A stretch of 64,000 bases of DNA from Aquatica leii (Eukaryota; Arthropoda; Insecta; Coleoptera; Lampyridae), in the NCBI GenBank assembly GCA_035610365.1, contig CM069432.1, forward strand, positions 231,158,532 through 231,222,531, given 5' to 3'. The translations under genes were made by a program, and so were the position numbers. A model generated the notes under the pieces. The model searched no databases, was not told the origin of the DNA, and saw only the letters and a program-made list of their open reading frames with translations. Positions 11,937 to 23,943 of this stretch are shown piece after piece. Numbering within the stretch: the first letter of the stretch is position 1; every line of letters begins with the position of its first letter.

Positions 11937-14900
11937 AAGAAAGTTTGAGTTTATTATTTTATTTTTACAGTGTAATTCTAAACTCCAGTTAATTTGACCT
12001 TTATTGCATTTATAGGTACATAAATGTCGTACTTCTAACTAAAATTTAGAAATTTTAAGAACCTTTGTTTTATGCGACAACTTACATATATATCTAATGC
12101 CAGATTTTGAACGGTAGCTGTAATATATATAAACCAAGAATTAAAAGCGGTAAAAAGCACATTTCTCACGTGTTTAAAGTTAATGGTATATCTACAAGTT
12201 TAGAAAAGTTATAGTTTTCCAGTGACTGTAAATGATCAAATTTTACATGAACACGTAATATCACTTTTCTCACGTGTAGATTATACTGTTTTTTTGTGCA
12301 TTTGATAAAAATAACGCCGACCACCTTTGCAGACCATTATTTTCGAAGAACATTCAAGTTTTAAAGAGACGAATATTTTTTTTATAGTTTGAATGGAGAG
12401 CAATCTTCGACCTGTAAAACGTCAACATCAAGAGTAAGAGCAAGCAAAGTAATGAATTCTAATTTGTCAGTGTTTGTGTTGGGATCAGTATCCTCATCCT
12501 TGACTGTAATATTCAACAATTAAACAAATTGTTCATTTACAATTTACGCATTAATAAATAAAACGAATGAAAAGTAGTGTTGCTAACTGAAATATTGAAG
12601 AACAGGCACTTTTCAGTATCTGTGGTTGAACAATGTGTCACTTGTCTATTAATTACACGGAAAGGTATATTTTTGTATTTGTTGAACATTTTACAAAATC
12701 TAATAAATAAAATCAATTTGTATCAATAGTTAATAAAAAATATCTATAATGACGTTTTATTATTTAACATAAAATTTTACCGACAGCATTGTATTGTTGC
12801 TAATTTAGAAAACTTAGATTATATTTAATTAACAGTAATCAAAATGCACAACAAATTTATAAAAATGAGAAAATTAGTAAGTGTAAATTTTTTTAATCAC
12901 GCCTTGAAAGTTTGACTTTCAACTCTAATTTGCGGGAGAAGCGTCACATTCTCTGCCTGCAGAACATTAAATTAAAATAGTTTTGTTTGAATATTTCTTA
13001 AAATAAAATGATGTTACGTTTTAAAATATATAATAAAATTAAAGAACAGTGCTCAACTTTAGATAAGCTCTGCATTTGTTGTGTAAATGTTTAAAAAAAT
13101 ACATTAAATGATATTTCAAAAATATAAAATTTAAAGAACAAATACTTTTATGATAAATAAATAAGTAATAAATTGCCTTTATAAAATTGTTTTAGGACTA
13201 GGGGACTCGGTCCCCCAACCTCCGAAGAGGCTTTGACCTTGACCCCTTGTAGTTTAAATATTTATTGATTTAAATAAATCATAATCTTGATCGTATAAAA
13301 AGTAGACGATCGACTTTTATTTTTATCTTATTCATTTCATCCTTCGACGCGGGTGACAATCCGCGGATGAAAATGTTATACTTTTCTCTCTAGGTACGTA
13401 ATATACTATTATAAAACACTTTTTTAGAATAAATGGAAAACAAATATTAACATTTAAATAATAAGACAAAGTAAACTTTCAAATAATAATAAAACAAAAA
13501 CATAATTATTTTAAACTTGTTAAATAATTGTTTATTTATGTCTTTGTACATTGTTACAGAATTTACGTACTTTTATGAGTTATTACCAACTTAACATTAA
13601 TTATTGTTCCAAGTTTTACACTAGTTACGGTCTGCTACCGTTGCTTATGTTACTTTACTACGCTTGAGTTTGAACAGCAATTTCATATTTGTTAATTTCA
13701 AAATAATGTTGTACAAGTTCCAAAACTTTTATGTTTTTATAATGATAGTAAATTACTATTTATTATATTAAAATTTACAATTTTTAAGTAAATTCATAAA
13801 TTTGGCAATAAACTTTAATTATTTGTTTACAATCATGTTAATTAACTTTTATAGCGGCACTAAAACGAAAATACAACTTTTTCAACATGTATCGTTTTTC
13901 GGCACTTTGCACAAACGATGACAACAATAATCTTATCTATTATTTCTTAATTGATTTTAATTAATAACCTTGCAATTATACATTATAAAATATTATAGTC
14001 CTTCAAACTTGGTTGTAAAAAATCGAATTGCAGAAAAACTGGCGCCGTCGAAATGTAAACAAATTACTATTATCTAACACTACATTTGCAATTTGTGTAG
14101 GTGATCAAATAAAAATAAATGACAGGTTCGCCTACATACACTTCGATTATGAACAATTTTCTTATTTCCTATGCTACGTTAACTTTTATCCTTAACCTTC
14201 AAACCATATTTAGACAATTGATTGATGACAAGATGTCGTGTAAATCAAATACCTTTTAATAATATATTTGCCAATCAAGTCATTACCATAGAGTTTTATT
14301 TATTTATATACAGACAATAAACGTGGTGTACTTTTTGACAGTACGTTTTATTAGAAAAGTAACTTGTTAAAGATTTTAAACTCTCTCTACTAAAATCAAT
14401 ATACTCAAATATGGTCTACGCAAGATATAATCTATATGTTATACTACGATTTTAAATTGCTGTTTGAATTGTAAATCAACTAAGTAAATGTGTGATAAAC
14501 ATACATATTGCACCTAATTGTAATGATGACTAAATTCGGTGTAAGATATGTGACAACCGACATTGGTATTCTCTACTAGCTATTACTATAACTCCACTTA
14601 GGGAGTTATGTGAATTAATCGATCTATTACTTGGCATTTAGGGTAAAATCACTGCATGATGTTGCAGACAATTAAAATTAATATGGACCACTTGTTTTGT
14701 AAGCTTAATTTATGACGAAGCTTAACATTCTATTTGAATTGTTTTCTTACAGGTGTTGTCTATAAATCTTTTAAGGGTAATGTTTCTTTTCTTTGCAGAA
14801 ACTTAACTGTTGAGTTAAAATATTACTACAAAGTAAGTTTTCTTATAGTAAAACAAAAAATTTATAACTGAAAACATTTCAATAACAGAAATAATTGTGG

Positions 14901-15530
14901 TCTGCATTTATTTGGTCATAATTGTGCACACTCCTTTTTAATATTAAATAAGAGTAATAAATCACACTAGACAAGGTTATTTATCTTTTAACCTGTGTTT
15001 ATGGTCTATTTTTTAAAACTGTGTTAAACGTATTTTTACATAAATTCGTTTAATTGTTTTGTAATGGTTTATTCTCTTGTATTTAAATTTCTTTGTTTAT
15101 ATCTTAAAATAATTGATTGTAAGAATTTTAATTATGTTAAAGTAAATGTTTTTAAGTTTAAACTAACAAAAATGTACGCATTATACAAATTATTGTTGAC
15201 TGCAGTTTTATGTATTAACGGTAAGATACCTGCCGATTAAATAACAAAATGGAATTTAAGTAATAACTATAAACTTTAGAAAATTTATTTATTTGAAATC
15301 TAACAAAATATTTTGTGACGAATATTTTCATTTTTTGCAAACTTCTCCATCTTCATTAAAATTAAAACTTTTAGATTAATTTTTTATAAAAGTATAAAAG
15401 TTATGTAGACCAAATTTTGACAAACAATTAGTTTTTACTTATAACAATCTTAATTTTTAAAGAATCATTTTAAAATAATGATCAAATGAATAACGAAATA
15501 AAAGTCAAAATCACTAAATAGATTCTTTAA
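11937..15530. other. AT-rich stretch, nothing recognised
   Basis: No protein motif found on either strand. A small GC-richer island at about 13,196-13,245 (GGGGACTCGGTCCCC) and a short stem (TTCATCC...GGATGAA, about 13,337-13,372) stand out but belong to nothing I can name. Confidence 0.45.
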
Positions 15531-16412
15531 ACGCAAGCGCGTTTTAGATGAAATTAACAATTCCAGTGATTATGTGACTGAAGATCTACACAAAATATTT
15601 TGAAAAGTAAGTAGTAGATGGTAATAGTACATTTATTATACAAATTTCAGTCTCTCAAACACATTTTTGCTACTATTTAATCTATTTTAATAAAAAATAG
15701 ACAATCATTTTTTTTGTTTGACTATTTTAGATTTTGTAAGTTTGATTATTTTTGTGATGTTTTAGTTTACCGTCTCCAACATTTCCAGATTTAGAAGTCA
15801 AAAAAGACAAAAATATATGTAAAATATCTAGAAACCGTGTAGTAGATATTAACCATTTTATTGAATAGGTGTTAAAACTAACGATGCATAAAAGTAAGTG
15901 TAGCTTTGCGAACATCATTCTAATAAACGAAAGAAGAAATTGTCTGACTTTATTTTTAAAATACTTTTGTACATATTGCAAAGCAGAAATTGTGGTATCT
16001 AGCTATCGATATAAAAGTACAATAAACAATGACATAGTTTTGGCTCTTTCAAGTACTGGTTGTGGTTACGTTTAAGGTGAAGAGTTGTTTTCAATTTTCG
16101 ATATACCATTTATAAAAAGAACAACTTATAAAAATAATTAACTGACTTTACAACTAAAATGGAAGCAATTATTGATAAGAGATATAAAATATAATGCAGA
16201 AATAAAAAAAACTATTTATCAAAACTGGAGATTTAGAAGAAGCTGTTCCGTACATAACTGTTGTGGTAGATGGAAATTCAAGTTCAACGTCAATAGAACA
16301 ACTGATCATTGTAGATGGATTTAATGCGAGTAAACGTGATTATGGATTGCGTTATAAATATATGATCGGTGATGGTGATTGTAGTGTTTACTCGAGAATT
16401 ATAGAAGGTGTT
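15531..16412 (+). pseudogene. Mutator-like transposase / YqaJ nuclease gene relic, 5' part
   Basis: A possible first exon (KRKRVLDEINNSSDYVTEDL, about 15,531-15,604) ends at a good donor, GTAAGTAG. From about 15,960 the frame reads CTYCKAEIVVSSYRYKS and SSTGCGYV, then (about 16,235-16,410) EAVPYITVVVDGN, TSIEQLIIVDGF and YMIGDGDCSVYSRIIEG. These match the order and wording of the 'Mutator-like transposase' domain found in many uncharacterised insect proteins, where GDGDSSV is a hallmark. A piece between VVDGN and TSIEQ appears deleted. The reading frame is cut at 16,411 by the 1.25-kb element and resumes at 17,668. Frameshifts and stops make this a pseudogene. Confidence 0.7.
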
Positions 16413-17665
16413 ACCCAGTAAACACAAAATTGATAATGTTTAGTAACAGTTTCAAAACAAAAAATTTATGATTCACTCTTGTTTCAAACATAAAAGAAAC
16501 CTAACTGCAATAAAATAGCTATAAGTCCATCGCTGTTTCACTTATTTGAATCAGTATAGTTTTAAATTCAAATCTGTTGCAAACTAAATGTTGCATTCGG
16601 TTTACGTTTTAAAAGCTTCGTTCTTGAACTGATACTAAATGATCGATACATGTATGATTTTTTTGTTTCAATAATGAACTAAAACAATTCTTTCAATAAT
16701 ATAATTATACATTTTCGAATGCACTTTTCAAATTTTATTGCACAATAAATATTTTTAAATACAATATCACATTGAGTTTTTTACATATTGCAACTTTCCT
16801 AGATGTGGTCTTTTCACGGAAGCCTCGAAAGCTGCATCAGTTACTGTTGGGTAGCAACTTTTAACCGCATCTGTAACATAGAAATAAATATTTCATTTAT
16901 ATACATACATAATCATATAGTTACACAAAATTAATTACATTTTTTTAATCAAAAACAACACAAACTTAATATAAATATCACTTTAGCAATCATTAGAAAG
17001 TTATAAAAACACTATGAATACCTTTAGCTGTACATAATCGTATAGAAAACTTGAAGAATTGAACTGTAATTATAAATCATCAGATTTACGCAATAATCTA
17101 CATTAACGCAACCATGTGTGTTAATTTACATTTTTTTTAAACAAATTAAAACATGATACATAAAGAACAGAAATGATAATAATATCGATTACATTTATGG
17201 ATTATAATAAAATGTTTCGACTTACCGTTTATTGTTCCATTTCGTAATTGTACACACAGCATCACTTATCAAACTACAACCGAACAAGTGAAAAGATATC
17301 AATTTGACAGTAATCAAAGGTATAGCAACGACTAATGCTGACTAATGACAAAGTATTCGATTTTCCTAGAACGATTCCACTGTTTTGAAAATAATTCAAT
17401 CTTATTTAATCGATCTTTAACCAATTCTAGTTATTCAAAAAATATTCGGTTTTAATAAATCAGTTTTTAGACGGTTGCTGATTATGGGAAAAGAATTGCA
17501 AGTACTGAAACGGTTTAAAACTGATTGTGAAAAATCGGAACTCTTTCAATTTATTCACTGTCAGTTACATGTAAATGATATACAAATGGAACTAACACGA
17601 AACAACGTAATGAAACAATTGTTTTAATTTTGTGACTGTAACAGTTTCAATCCGTGTTTACTGGG
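16413..17665. mobile_element. Non-autonomous TA-target DNA element, copy 1 (1,253 bp)
   Basis: Flanked by TA on both sides (16,411-16,412 and 17,666-17,667), with 12-bp perfect terminal inverted repeats CCCAGTAAACAC / GTGTTTACTGGG. A direct word GTAACAGTTTCAA occurs just inside both ends. A near-identical copy lies at 43,033-44,320. Copy 1 is shorter mainly because of three small gaps, including the GCAGCGCAAGCGTTGACG segment. No open frame of note, so it must depend on a transposase from elsewhere. The host frame (IIEGV | CGRTVVKLECANH) is continuous once the element and one TA are removed in thought. This fixes both boundaries. Confidence 0.92.
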
Positions 17666-18835
17666 TAGTTGCGGAAGAACTGTAGTAAAATTAGAGTGTG
17701 CCAATCATGCGACGAAAGCATTTACTGCAGGTTTGCATAAGTTAATTAAACACTATAAATATGATCCACTAGAACGAAATATATTGAAATCAAAAATCAC
17801 GCATTACAAAAACTATATTCATTTACAATTTTGAAAACGAATTTAAATAGTTCCATTAATCACATATTTGGAGATCACAGCCAATGTATCGGAAAAATGG
17901 TTTCACTAATAAAACTGTCCATTACATGTCAATCGTTGCAAAATTTACTGGTGGCAACGAATTAATTTTATACAAAGATGACTATTCCAAAATCGATGCG
18001 TTGGAGCCGGTTTAGAGTATAACTTAGGATACGAGTTCCATAAAGACGGTTTTGTTTTGTTTGCAAAAAATACAAATTATCGTGAAAAAATATTACAGTA
18101 AAGAACAAGAGTGTACTTTAGATTTTGATTACGAACCAGACGCTGCTGTGACCTGATATGGATGAAAATCTGTTTGAAGAACTAAAACACAAAAATTAAA
18201 AGTGTAAATGCGGAAAAAATAGAAATTGAAACAAGAGGTCAAACAAATAATACCAAATGGTTTGAATGGCGAAGAAATAGATTAACAGCTTTTCTTTTTG
18301 GAATAATTTGCTGTCGACGGTAAACAACGCCTACAAATTGTTTATTAAAACGTTTATTTTTCAAAAATAATTTTTTACAAACACCCGCTATTTATTACGG
18401 AATTCAGAATAAAAAAAAGGTGATTTCAAAGTTTGAATGTTTTACAAATTTAAAAGTAAAAGATTGTGGTTTTTCCATTCACGATAAATACAATTTTTTA
18501 TAGTCCTGATGATGTCATTCCCAATAATACAATTATAGAGTAAAGTGTTTATATTCATTAAGAAACAAAAAAAGAAAATAAAATAAAAAATAAAGAAACT
18601 TTGCGTTATTGTTAATGCAAAGGGCGGGTTATATTTAAAACAAAACCATAGCTATATGTATCAAATTCAAAGACAACTGCTTATCTGTAAAAAACATTTG
18701 CAACTTAGTATTATATACAGATGTTGATCTAGCAATTATTAAAATAAAAAAAGACGAGATATTTTGTAAAAAAATGTTATTAAGATTAATTATCGGAAAC
18801 TTATCGTATTCCGGAACTTGTAGATTCTAGAATCA
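17666..18835 (+). pseudogene. Mutator-like transposase / YqaJ nuclease gene relic, 3' part
   Basis: Directly after the insertion the Mutator-like domain continues with GRTVVKLECANHATKAF. Later, [17 protein letters not shown] and LTAFLFG (about 18,233-18,303) match the start of the YqaJ/lambda-exonuclease-type domain. AIYYGIQNKKKVISKFE (about 18,389-18,440) carries the conserved G..(E/N)..A-like turn. GFSIHDKYNFL then SPDD (about 18,468-18,515) covers the catalytic Asp region, and IPELVDSR (about 18,805-18,830) is the usual C-terminal landmark. Several stops and frameshifts separate these pieces. The gene family is widespread in insects and may itself be mobile. Its protein pairs an RNase-H-like transposase fold with a DNA exonuclease fold. 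Confidence 0.75.
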
Positions 18836-19050
18836 TACACATGTATATTTGTTAATACATTTTTAAGAGATACTTTACACACAACATTGTTATTTTATTG
18901 GTGACATTTTTACGACTTACGATTTTGTTTGCAAATTTTTGAAATATATATCTGTAAAATAAATATTTGATTATAAACGTTTGTTTGTAAAACTAAATAA
19001 TTTAATTGTTTTTAAAGAAGTTGCTCTTACATTAATATTGTCATAAAAGT

Positions 19051-20145
19051 GTGCAATTCGTTTTTGATAAGTATAATACAAACCAGCTAAATCAGGTGAT
19101 AGAAAAAAGCTATGAAAGAGAGATTGATCTGCATATTTTGTACATAGACTTTAAACGAGCATTTGACAGCTTAGAGAAAGAAACGACAATGAAAGACATA
19201 TCAACATTAAGAATACCAACCAAGATAAAACAACTAATTAAAATGACATTAGAGGAATCAGAGGCAGTTGTAATAACACAAGAAGGATTAACAAACCCAG
19301 TGCAAGAAGCAAAAGGAGTAAGACAAGAAGATGGACTATCCCCAGCTCTATTTATCATAGGATTAGAAGGTGTAATAAGCAATTATAAAATAACCGGATT
19401 CATAATACAAAAGCCAATACAAGTAATTGCGTATGCAGACGACATCGTAGTAGTGACAAGATAGAAGTGAAGGTTATAAGGAATGAAGACACAAAATATA
19501 GGATGAGGCAAAAAAAACGAGAATTAGAGTTAAATCAAAAAAAAACTAAGTATAAGATAATTAGTAAACAACAGACGTTAAAAAATAAACCGGAAACTGT
19601 AAAAGGAAAATACAAATTCAAGCATGTTCAAACCTTCAAATATCTCGGAACAGTTATAAGTAGCAAAAACGAGAGAAACATAGAAATAGCACAACGAATA
19701 AAATCAGGAAACAACGCATACAACGGATTTAAAGAAATTGTAAAAAGTAAACAGATATCAAAGGAAACAAAAATGAGAATGTACAAAGTAGCAATAAGAC
19801 CAGCAGTACTATACGCAAGAGAAACCACGCACATCACAAATAAAGATGCAGAGAAATTGAAAGTATTTAAACGAAAAATAATTAGAAGAATATATGGACC
19901 AAAGAAGATAAATGAAGAATTACATATAAGATTAACAAACCAAGAGATAAAAAATATTAAAAGGAGAAAACATAGTAAAGGAAATTAAAGTTAGGAAAAT
20001 ACGTTGGTACGGACATGAAAATAGAAAAGAAGAAGAATCAATAGCAATGAAATGAAAGCTACAATAAACGCAAGCAAAGGAGAGGCCAAAAATAAGATAG
20101 GAAAATCAAGTAATAAATGATATAAAAACCATGAGAATTGATAAA
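19051..20145 (+). pseudogene. Non-LTR retrotransposon reverse transcriptase relic
   Basis: The first open frame (19,051-19,464) covers RT motifs: ILYIDFKRAFDSL (first Asp), GVRQEDGLSPALF (consensus GVRQGD, so one Gly is now Glu) and VIAYADDIVVV (catalytic YADD). A second frame (19,467-19,988) continues after a frameshift and small deletion with FKYLGTVISS, KTKYKIISK, MYKVAIRPAVLYARET and KVFKRKIIRRIYGP. A third stretch (about 19,990-20,140) adds VRKIRWYGHENR and a Pro/Arg-rich piece. This is the layout of RTE/jockey-like LINE C-terminal halves. The 5' end (endonuclease, start of RT) is missing, as expected for 5' truncation during reverse transcription. No poly-A tail is obvious. Confidence 0.88.
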
Positions 20146-20720
20146 TGAAGAGAAAAAATAAAAAATGGGAAGATTGAGAAAAATAGTGGAAGAGGCAAGG
20201 AAACACAACGACCTGTAAAGTAAAAGAAAAGAAAGAAAGTAGAAAGGAGTGACGAACCAACCCACTAACACACTCTGAAGAGTTCCAATAGGAGCGGCAT
20301 CAATTCCGCAATGGAACGTATAGCCAGTTATATATATAATACAAACCACCAGCGCTAGACAAATAAGAATACCCTAAAAAAACCACACATTTCTTATTGT
20401 TTGATAATAACAAACAAAACAATGTCTTTAAAAGATTTTGTGCCGTATTACATTCAAGAAACAAAAATGTATTCAATTTATATTATAGTTAATATAATCA
20501 CCAGTGTTTTTATTTATAATATAAAAAATGGATATACGCTGGCCATCTCGACAAGTCCCTATTTATAATACAAACAAATATATCAACAAAATATCAATGG
20601 GAACCCTTAAGTTTGTTAAAAATTTAGGAACGCTCAAATAAGATTTACGAGCTTGTGTAGTTTTAGTTGCATACTATCACTTGTATATATACAAAAATAT
20701 TTATTTAACGAAATCTTGTG

Positions 20721-20811
20721 TAAATTGGGCGTTTTTTCTCCCAAGAGGGTATTTTTAACACGACTGAAACGAGGGTTTTAAAAGTCATAGAGCCAAAAAA
20801 CGCCCAATTTA
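20721..20811. repeat. Perfect 17-bp inverted repeat with 57-bp loop
   Basis: TAAATTGGGCGTTTTTT at 20,721-20,737 is exactly complementary to AAAAAACGCCCAATTTA at 20,795-20,811. In the loop, CCCAAGAGGG and related CT/GA-rich words add little further pairing. It could be a tiny MITE or the tail of a larger element. The flanks on both sides (20,146-20,720 and 20,812-21,213) hold nothing I recognise. Confidence 0.85.
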
Positions 20812-21213
20812 GAGAGGAACAGGTTGAATTTCACATAACTTAGTAGTCATTGTTACTTATATCTAAGTATGTAGGTTTCCTAATCATGCATGATGAAGTT
20901 ATCTAAAAAGAATCTATGAGTATAAAGTACATTATTCCGTCTAATTTGTATCTTTTTTCAAGGTTTTTTGAATCGTTCATTTATGTTTACGCGATTTTCC
21001 ACTCACCGTGGACTACTACCAAACTGACCATTTTATTCAAGATCCGCATTTAACTATTCCTTGATGTATGAATAATTATTATTTTGATTGATTGCGATTA
21101 TTAAAGAATAATGGAAAGTGCTACTTTTAACAAATATTTAGCGCATTCCAAAATCTCGTCTCTATTTTTCAAAATACACAAAACTTTTGGATTTATTTGA
21201 TTTGTATTTAATG

Positions 21214-21616
21214 CTATCTTTTAAGGTTATATTCTAGTAAATTATTACAAATTAGATCGTTTATTTGCTTCTTTTTTATTTCATCTAAAAGATAAGGTTT
21301 CGCTTTGAACGAATTTCTAATTAAATTTACAAGCGTATCTGTTTTCAGAGCTAATCGGTTCTCATCGGATGCATCACAGTCAGAGTAATTTCTGAAAAAC
21401 GCCTCAGCAACGGTTAAATCTTTACCTTGAGTATAATACAGCAAATACTCATACTGCACAAGTCATAACATATACCAAGTCGTGGAGTTAAATCATTTGT
21501 AGATTTGCTTTGTAACACCGAAGCAAATGGAGAATGATTGGTTTTTAATAATATTTTAATTTCCGATCAGAATCTAAAAACGTTTGACAAACTCAAGCAA
21601 CTGCTAAACCTTCTTA
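21214..21616 (-). pseudogene. Gypsy-type retrotransposon RNase H relic
   Basis: Reading the minus strand from 21,616: EGLAVA-stop-VCQTFLDSDRK resembles the RNase H segment that starts E.LA...A...F. A shifted frame follows with LLKTNHSPFASVLQSKS (the '.TDH..L..L' region) and then MQYEYLLYYTQGKDLTVAEA (the 'Q.Y.F...Y..GK.N.VAD.LSR' end of RNase H). AD has become AE and LSR is FFRN. The acidic linker NYSDCDASDENRLALKTD then leads towards integrase, which is not present. Old, with at least two frameshifts. Confidence 0.65.
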
Positions 21617-22708
21617 TTCAATCGAAACAAGACAGTTATAAAAACTTTTAATTAAGTCGACGCAAATTGGAGAACTACTAAAATTAGGCACGTTTAATTA
21701 AATATTCAAGGTCGCCAATGACAATTTGAATTATAAGCAAAGTTGAATGAATGTAATGCAACGGATAAAATTAAGCAAGTAATTCAGGTTTGTATGACAC
21801 GTTGCAGTTAAATAATTTGGTTGTAGGTTTTGGTTCTCAGGGAAAAAGTTTTTGGAGATAGGAGTTTTATCAGAAACTGGTTTCAAAAAAGAGGTTTTTT
21901 TAGAGCTCTGCATCGGTTTTTATACCTTTCTCCGCTTACACTCGGTTACAATCCTGGCGGAGATCGTTGCACGCGTCGTCTTGGAGCTGCTGATAATTTA
22001 CGATAATGAGATAAAATCTACGCCAAATTGCAAGATTTCTTTTATGATTATCTTAAAATTGCAAAAATGTATTTCGGCTCGTTACAGAACTCGGAACACA
22101 CAATGGAAACGGATCATACAATTTTACACACGAGATTGATTCATTATAGAAGATTATGGCAAAAGTATAACTTATAGAAACTAGAATAGAAAAACGTAGA
22201 ACGCTGTAAAGTTGACTTAAAATCCGCATAATATAAAATAGTTTTGAATAAAAACGTGTGCTAGGACCACAACGTAAAGTCTTTTAGTTTAGATATATTA
22301 CAGCATGACTACTATTAAAAAAGTAACATATAAAAACCAAACATAGAATAATGTAGAAAAAGCATGTCAAAATAATGTATTTCGAGACTTAAAATTCATG
22401 AAAATAGTGAAATAGAAAAAAATAGAACAGAACGAAGAAAGTAACTAAAATTGTCAAATTAAATTATAAGTTACAAAAACGAGAAGATATAATTTTTGAT
22501 ACGTATACATACTAAAAAACGGTAACGTTCAGTAACATTTATTATAATACACATTAACTTTATTAATAACTGAACTGTAAATAAGCTATAATGGTGGTAA
22601 ACGTTGTAAGTTGATTTTACACCCGCGTATTTCAAAATAGTTTTGAATAAAACTGCGGGATAACGCAAGAACGTAAAAGAGATTGGGGATAAAGCAATGT
22701 CAACTTTA
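21617..22708. other. Mostly featureless; one diverged direct repeat pair
   Basis: No gene recognised; the open frames at 21,731-21,913 (minus) and 21,852-22,139 (plus) overlap and lack motifs. Two segments, about 22,198-22,285 and 22,600-22,690, share GTAAAGTTGACTTAAAATCC / GTAAGTTGATTTTACACCC followed by the shared word AAAATAGTTTTGAATAAAA and a similar 3' part. They are a diverged direct repeat of about 85 bp. Confidence 0.45.
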
Positions 22709-23920
22709 TTTGATAACAGGTTTTGAATTTTTCAACGTTTAAAATAAAATCATCAAATAAAATAAAATGTAATAGTATTTAAAAGCACTGAAACAACTAA
22801 AATAAAAATTTAGATTTATGCAAAAAAATTTATAGGAAAAAATAATCATTTTAAAATTAAGGACGGATAACAGTCTACAAAAACTATTCTTTGTCAATGC
22901 CGGTTAAGTAAATTAAATCCAAGTGGAGAAAGTAAAATTGAAAATTTGCGTCAAGTTATAGATCCGCCCACCAAGTTAATTATGCAGATCCATTTAAAGT
23001 GCGAGTTAGTACTTTTATAAACAGAAGTCTGCTATGGTATATTAGCTTCTTGTTTATTTTAACACTAAGATGCTGCATTTTAATTAACACCTGCTTTTAT
23101 TAGTTATGCAATTTTAAATGTACTAAACTGTATACAAAACACATTTATGTATTCTATACACATCTAAACTGTTAGCGTTGTTAATAATGTATTGCACAAT
23201 AATTATTTATATACACTAAATAATATCTGATTGATTTCATAAAAAATATATTAGTATAAATAAATATCATAAACTAAATGATAATTTTAAATGTACGTAG
23301 GAGAGAGTTTGATAATTGGTGATACTTAACATTTGGATTCCAATAAAGTTTTGCACAGAACAATCTTCTGATTACCAGATACATTGGTACTTTAACTTTT
23401 AATCTATAATTATGAAAAATTTTAAATTACAGAAAAAAAAATTTTTTTTTGAAAAGTGAGGAGTATCCCGTTTTAACCACCTAATCTGGACAACATAGAC
23501 AATATAGAACATTTATAATATAATAAACTTAAAATACAATAAAATAATAGAATGCAGCATCTTAGTGTTAAAATAAACAAGAAGCTAATATACCATAGCA
23601 GACTTCTGTTTATAAAAGTACTAACTCGCACTTTAAATGGATCTGCATAATTAACTTGGTGGGCGTATCTATAACTTGACGCAAATTTTACTTTCTACAC
23701 TTGGATTTAATTTACTTACTTAACCATCATTAACAAAGAATAGTTTTTGTAGACTGTTATCCGTCCTTAATTTTAAAATGATTATTTTTAATATATATTT
23801 TTTTGCATAAATCTAAATTTTTATTTTAGTTGTTTTAGTGTCTTTAAATACTATTAAATTTGATTTTATTTGATTATTTTATTTTAAACTTTGAGATTCT
23901 GTAACTTATAACAATAAAAA
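22709..23920. repeat. Long inverted repeat (foldback), arms about 370 bp
   Basis: The arms 22,709-23,078 and 23,551-23,920 are inverted copies of each other, about 95% alike by eye. Examples: GGACGGATAACAGTCTACA on the left against TGTAGACTGTTATCCGTCC on the right, and GATGCTGCATT against AATGCAGCATC at the inner ends. The spacer (23,079-23,550) is AT-rich with no coding signal. Transcription through it would give a long double-stranded hairpin. It could be a foldback-type transposon or an inverted duplication; I saw no clear target duplication. Confidence 0.92.
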
Positions 23921-23943
23921 AATAAATAAAACATAGCACTTAT

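Noticed and set aside
17080..17100. CTGATGA on the minus strand inside the 1.25-kb element (also in copy 2)
   Set aside because: No stem II and no GAAA box within range, so not a hammerhead.
19991..20349. Minus-strand hydrophobic frames resembling membrane proteins
   Set aside because: They are the complement of the Lys/Arg-rich 3' end of the LINE relic; AAA/GAA codons read backwards give Phe/Leu.
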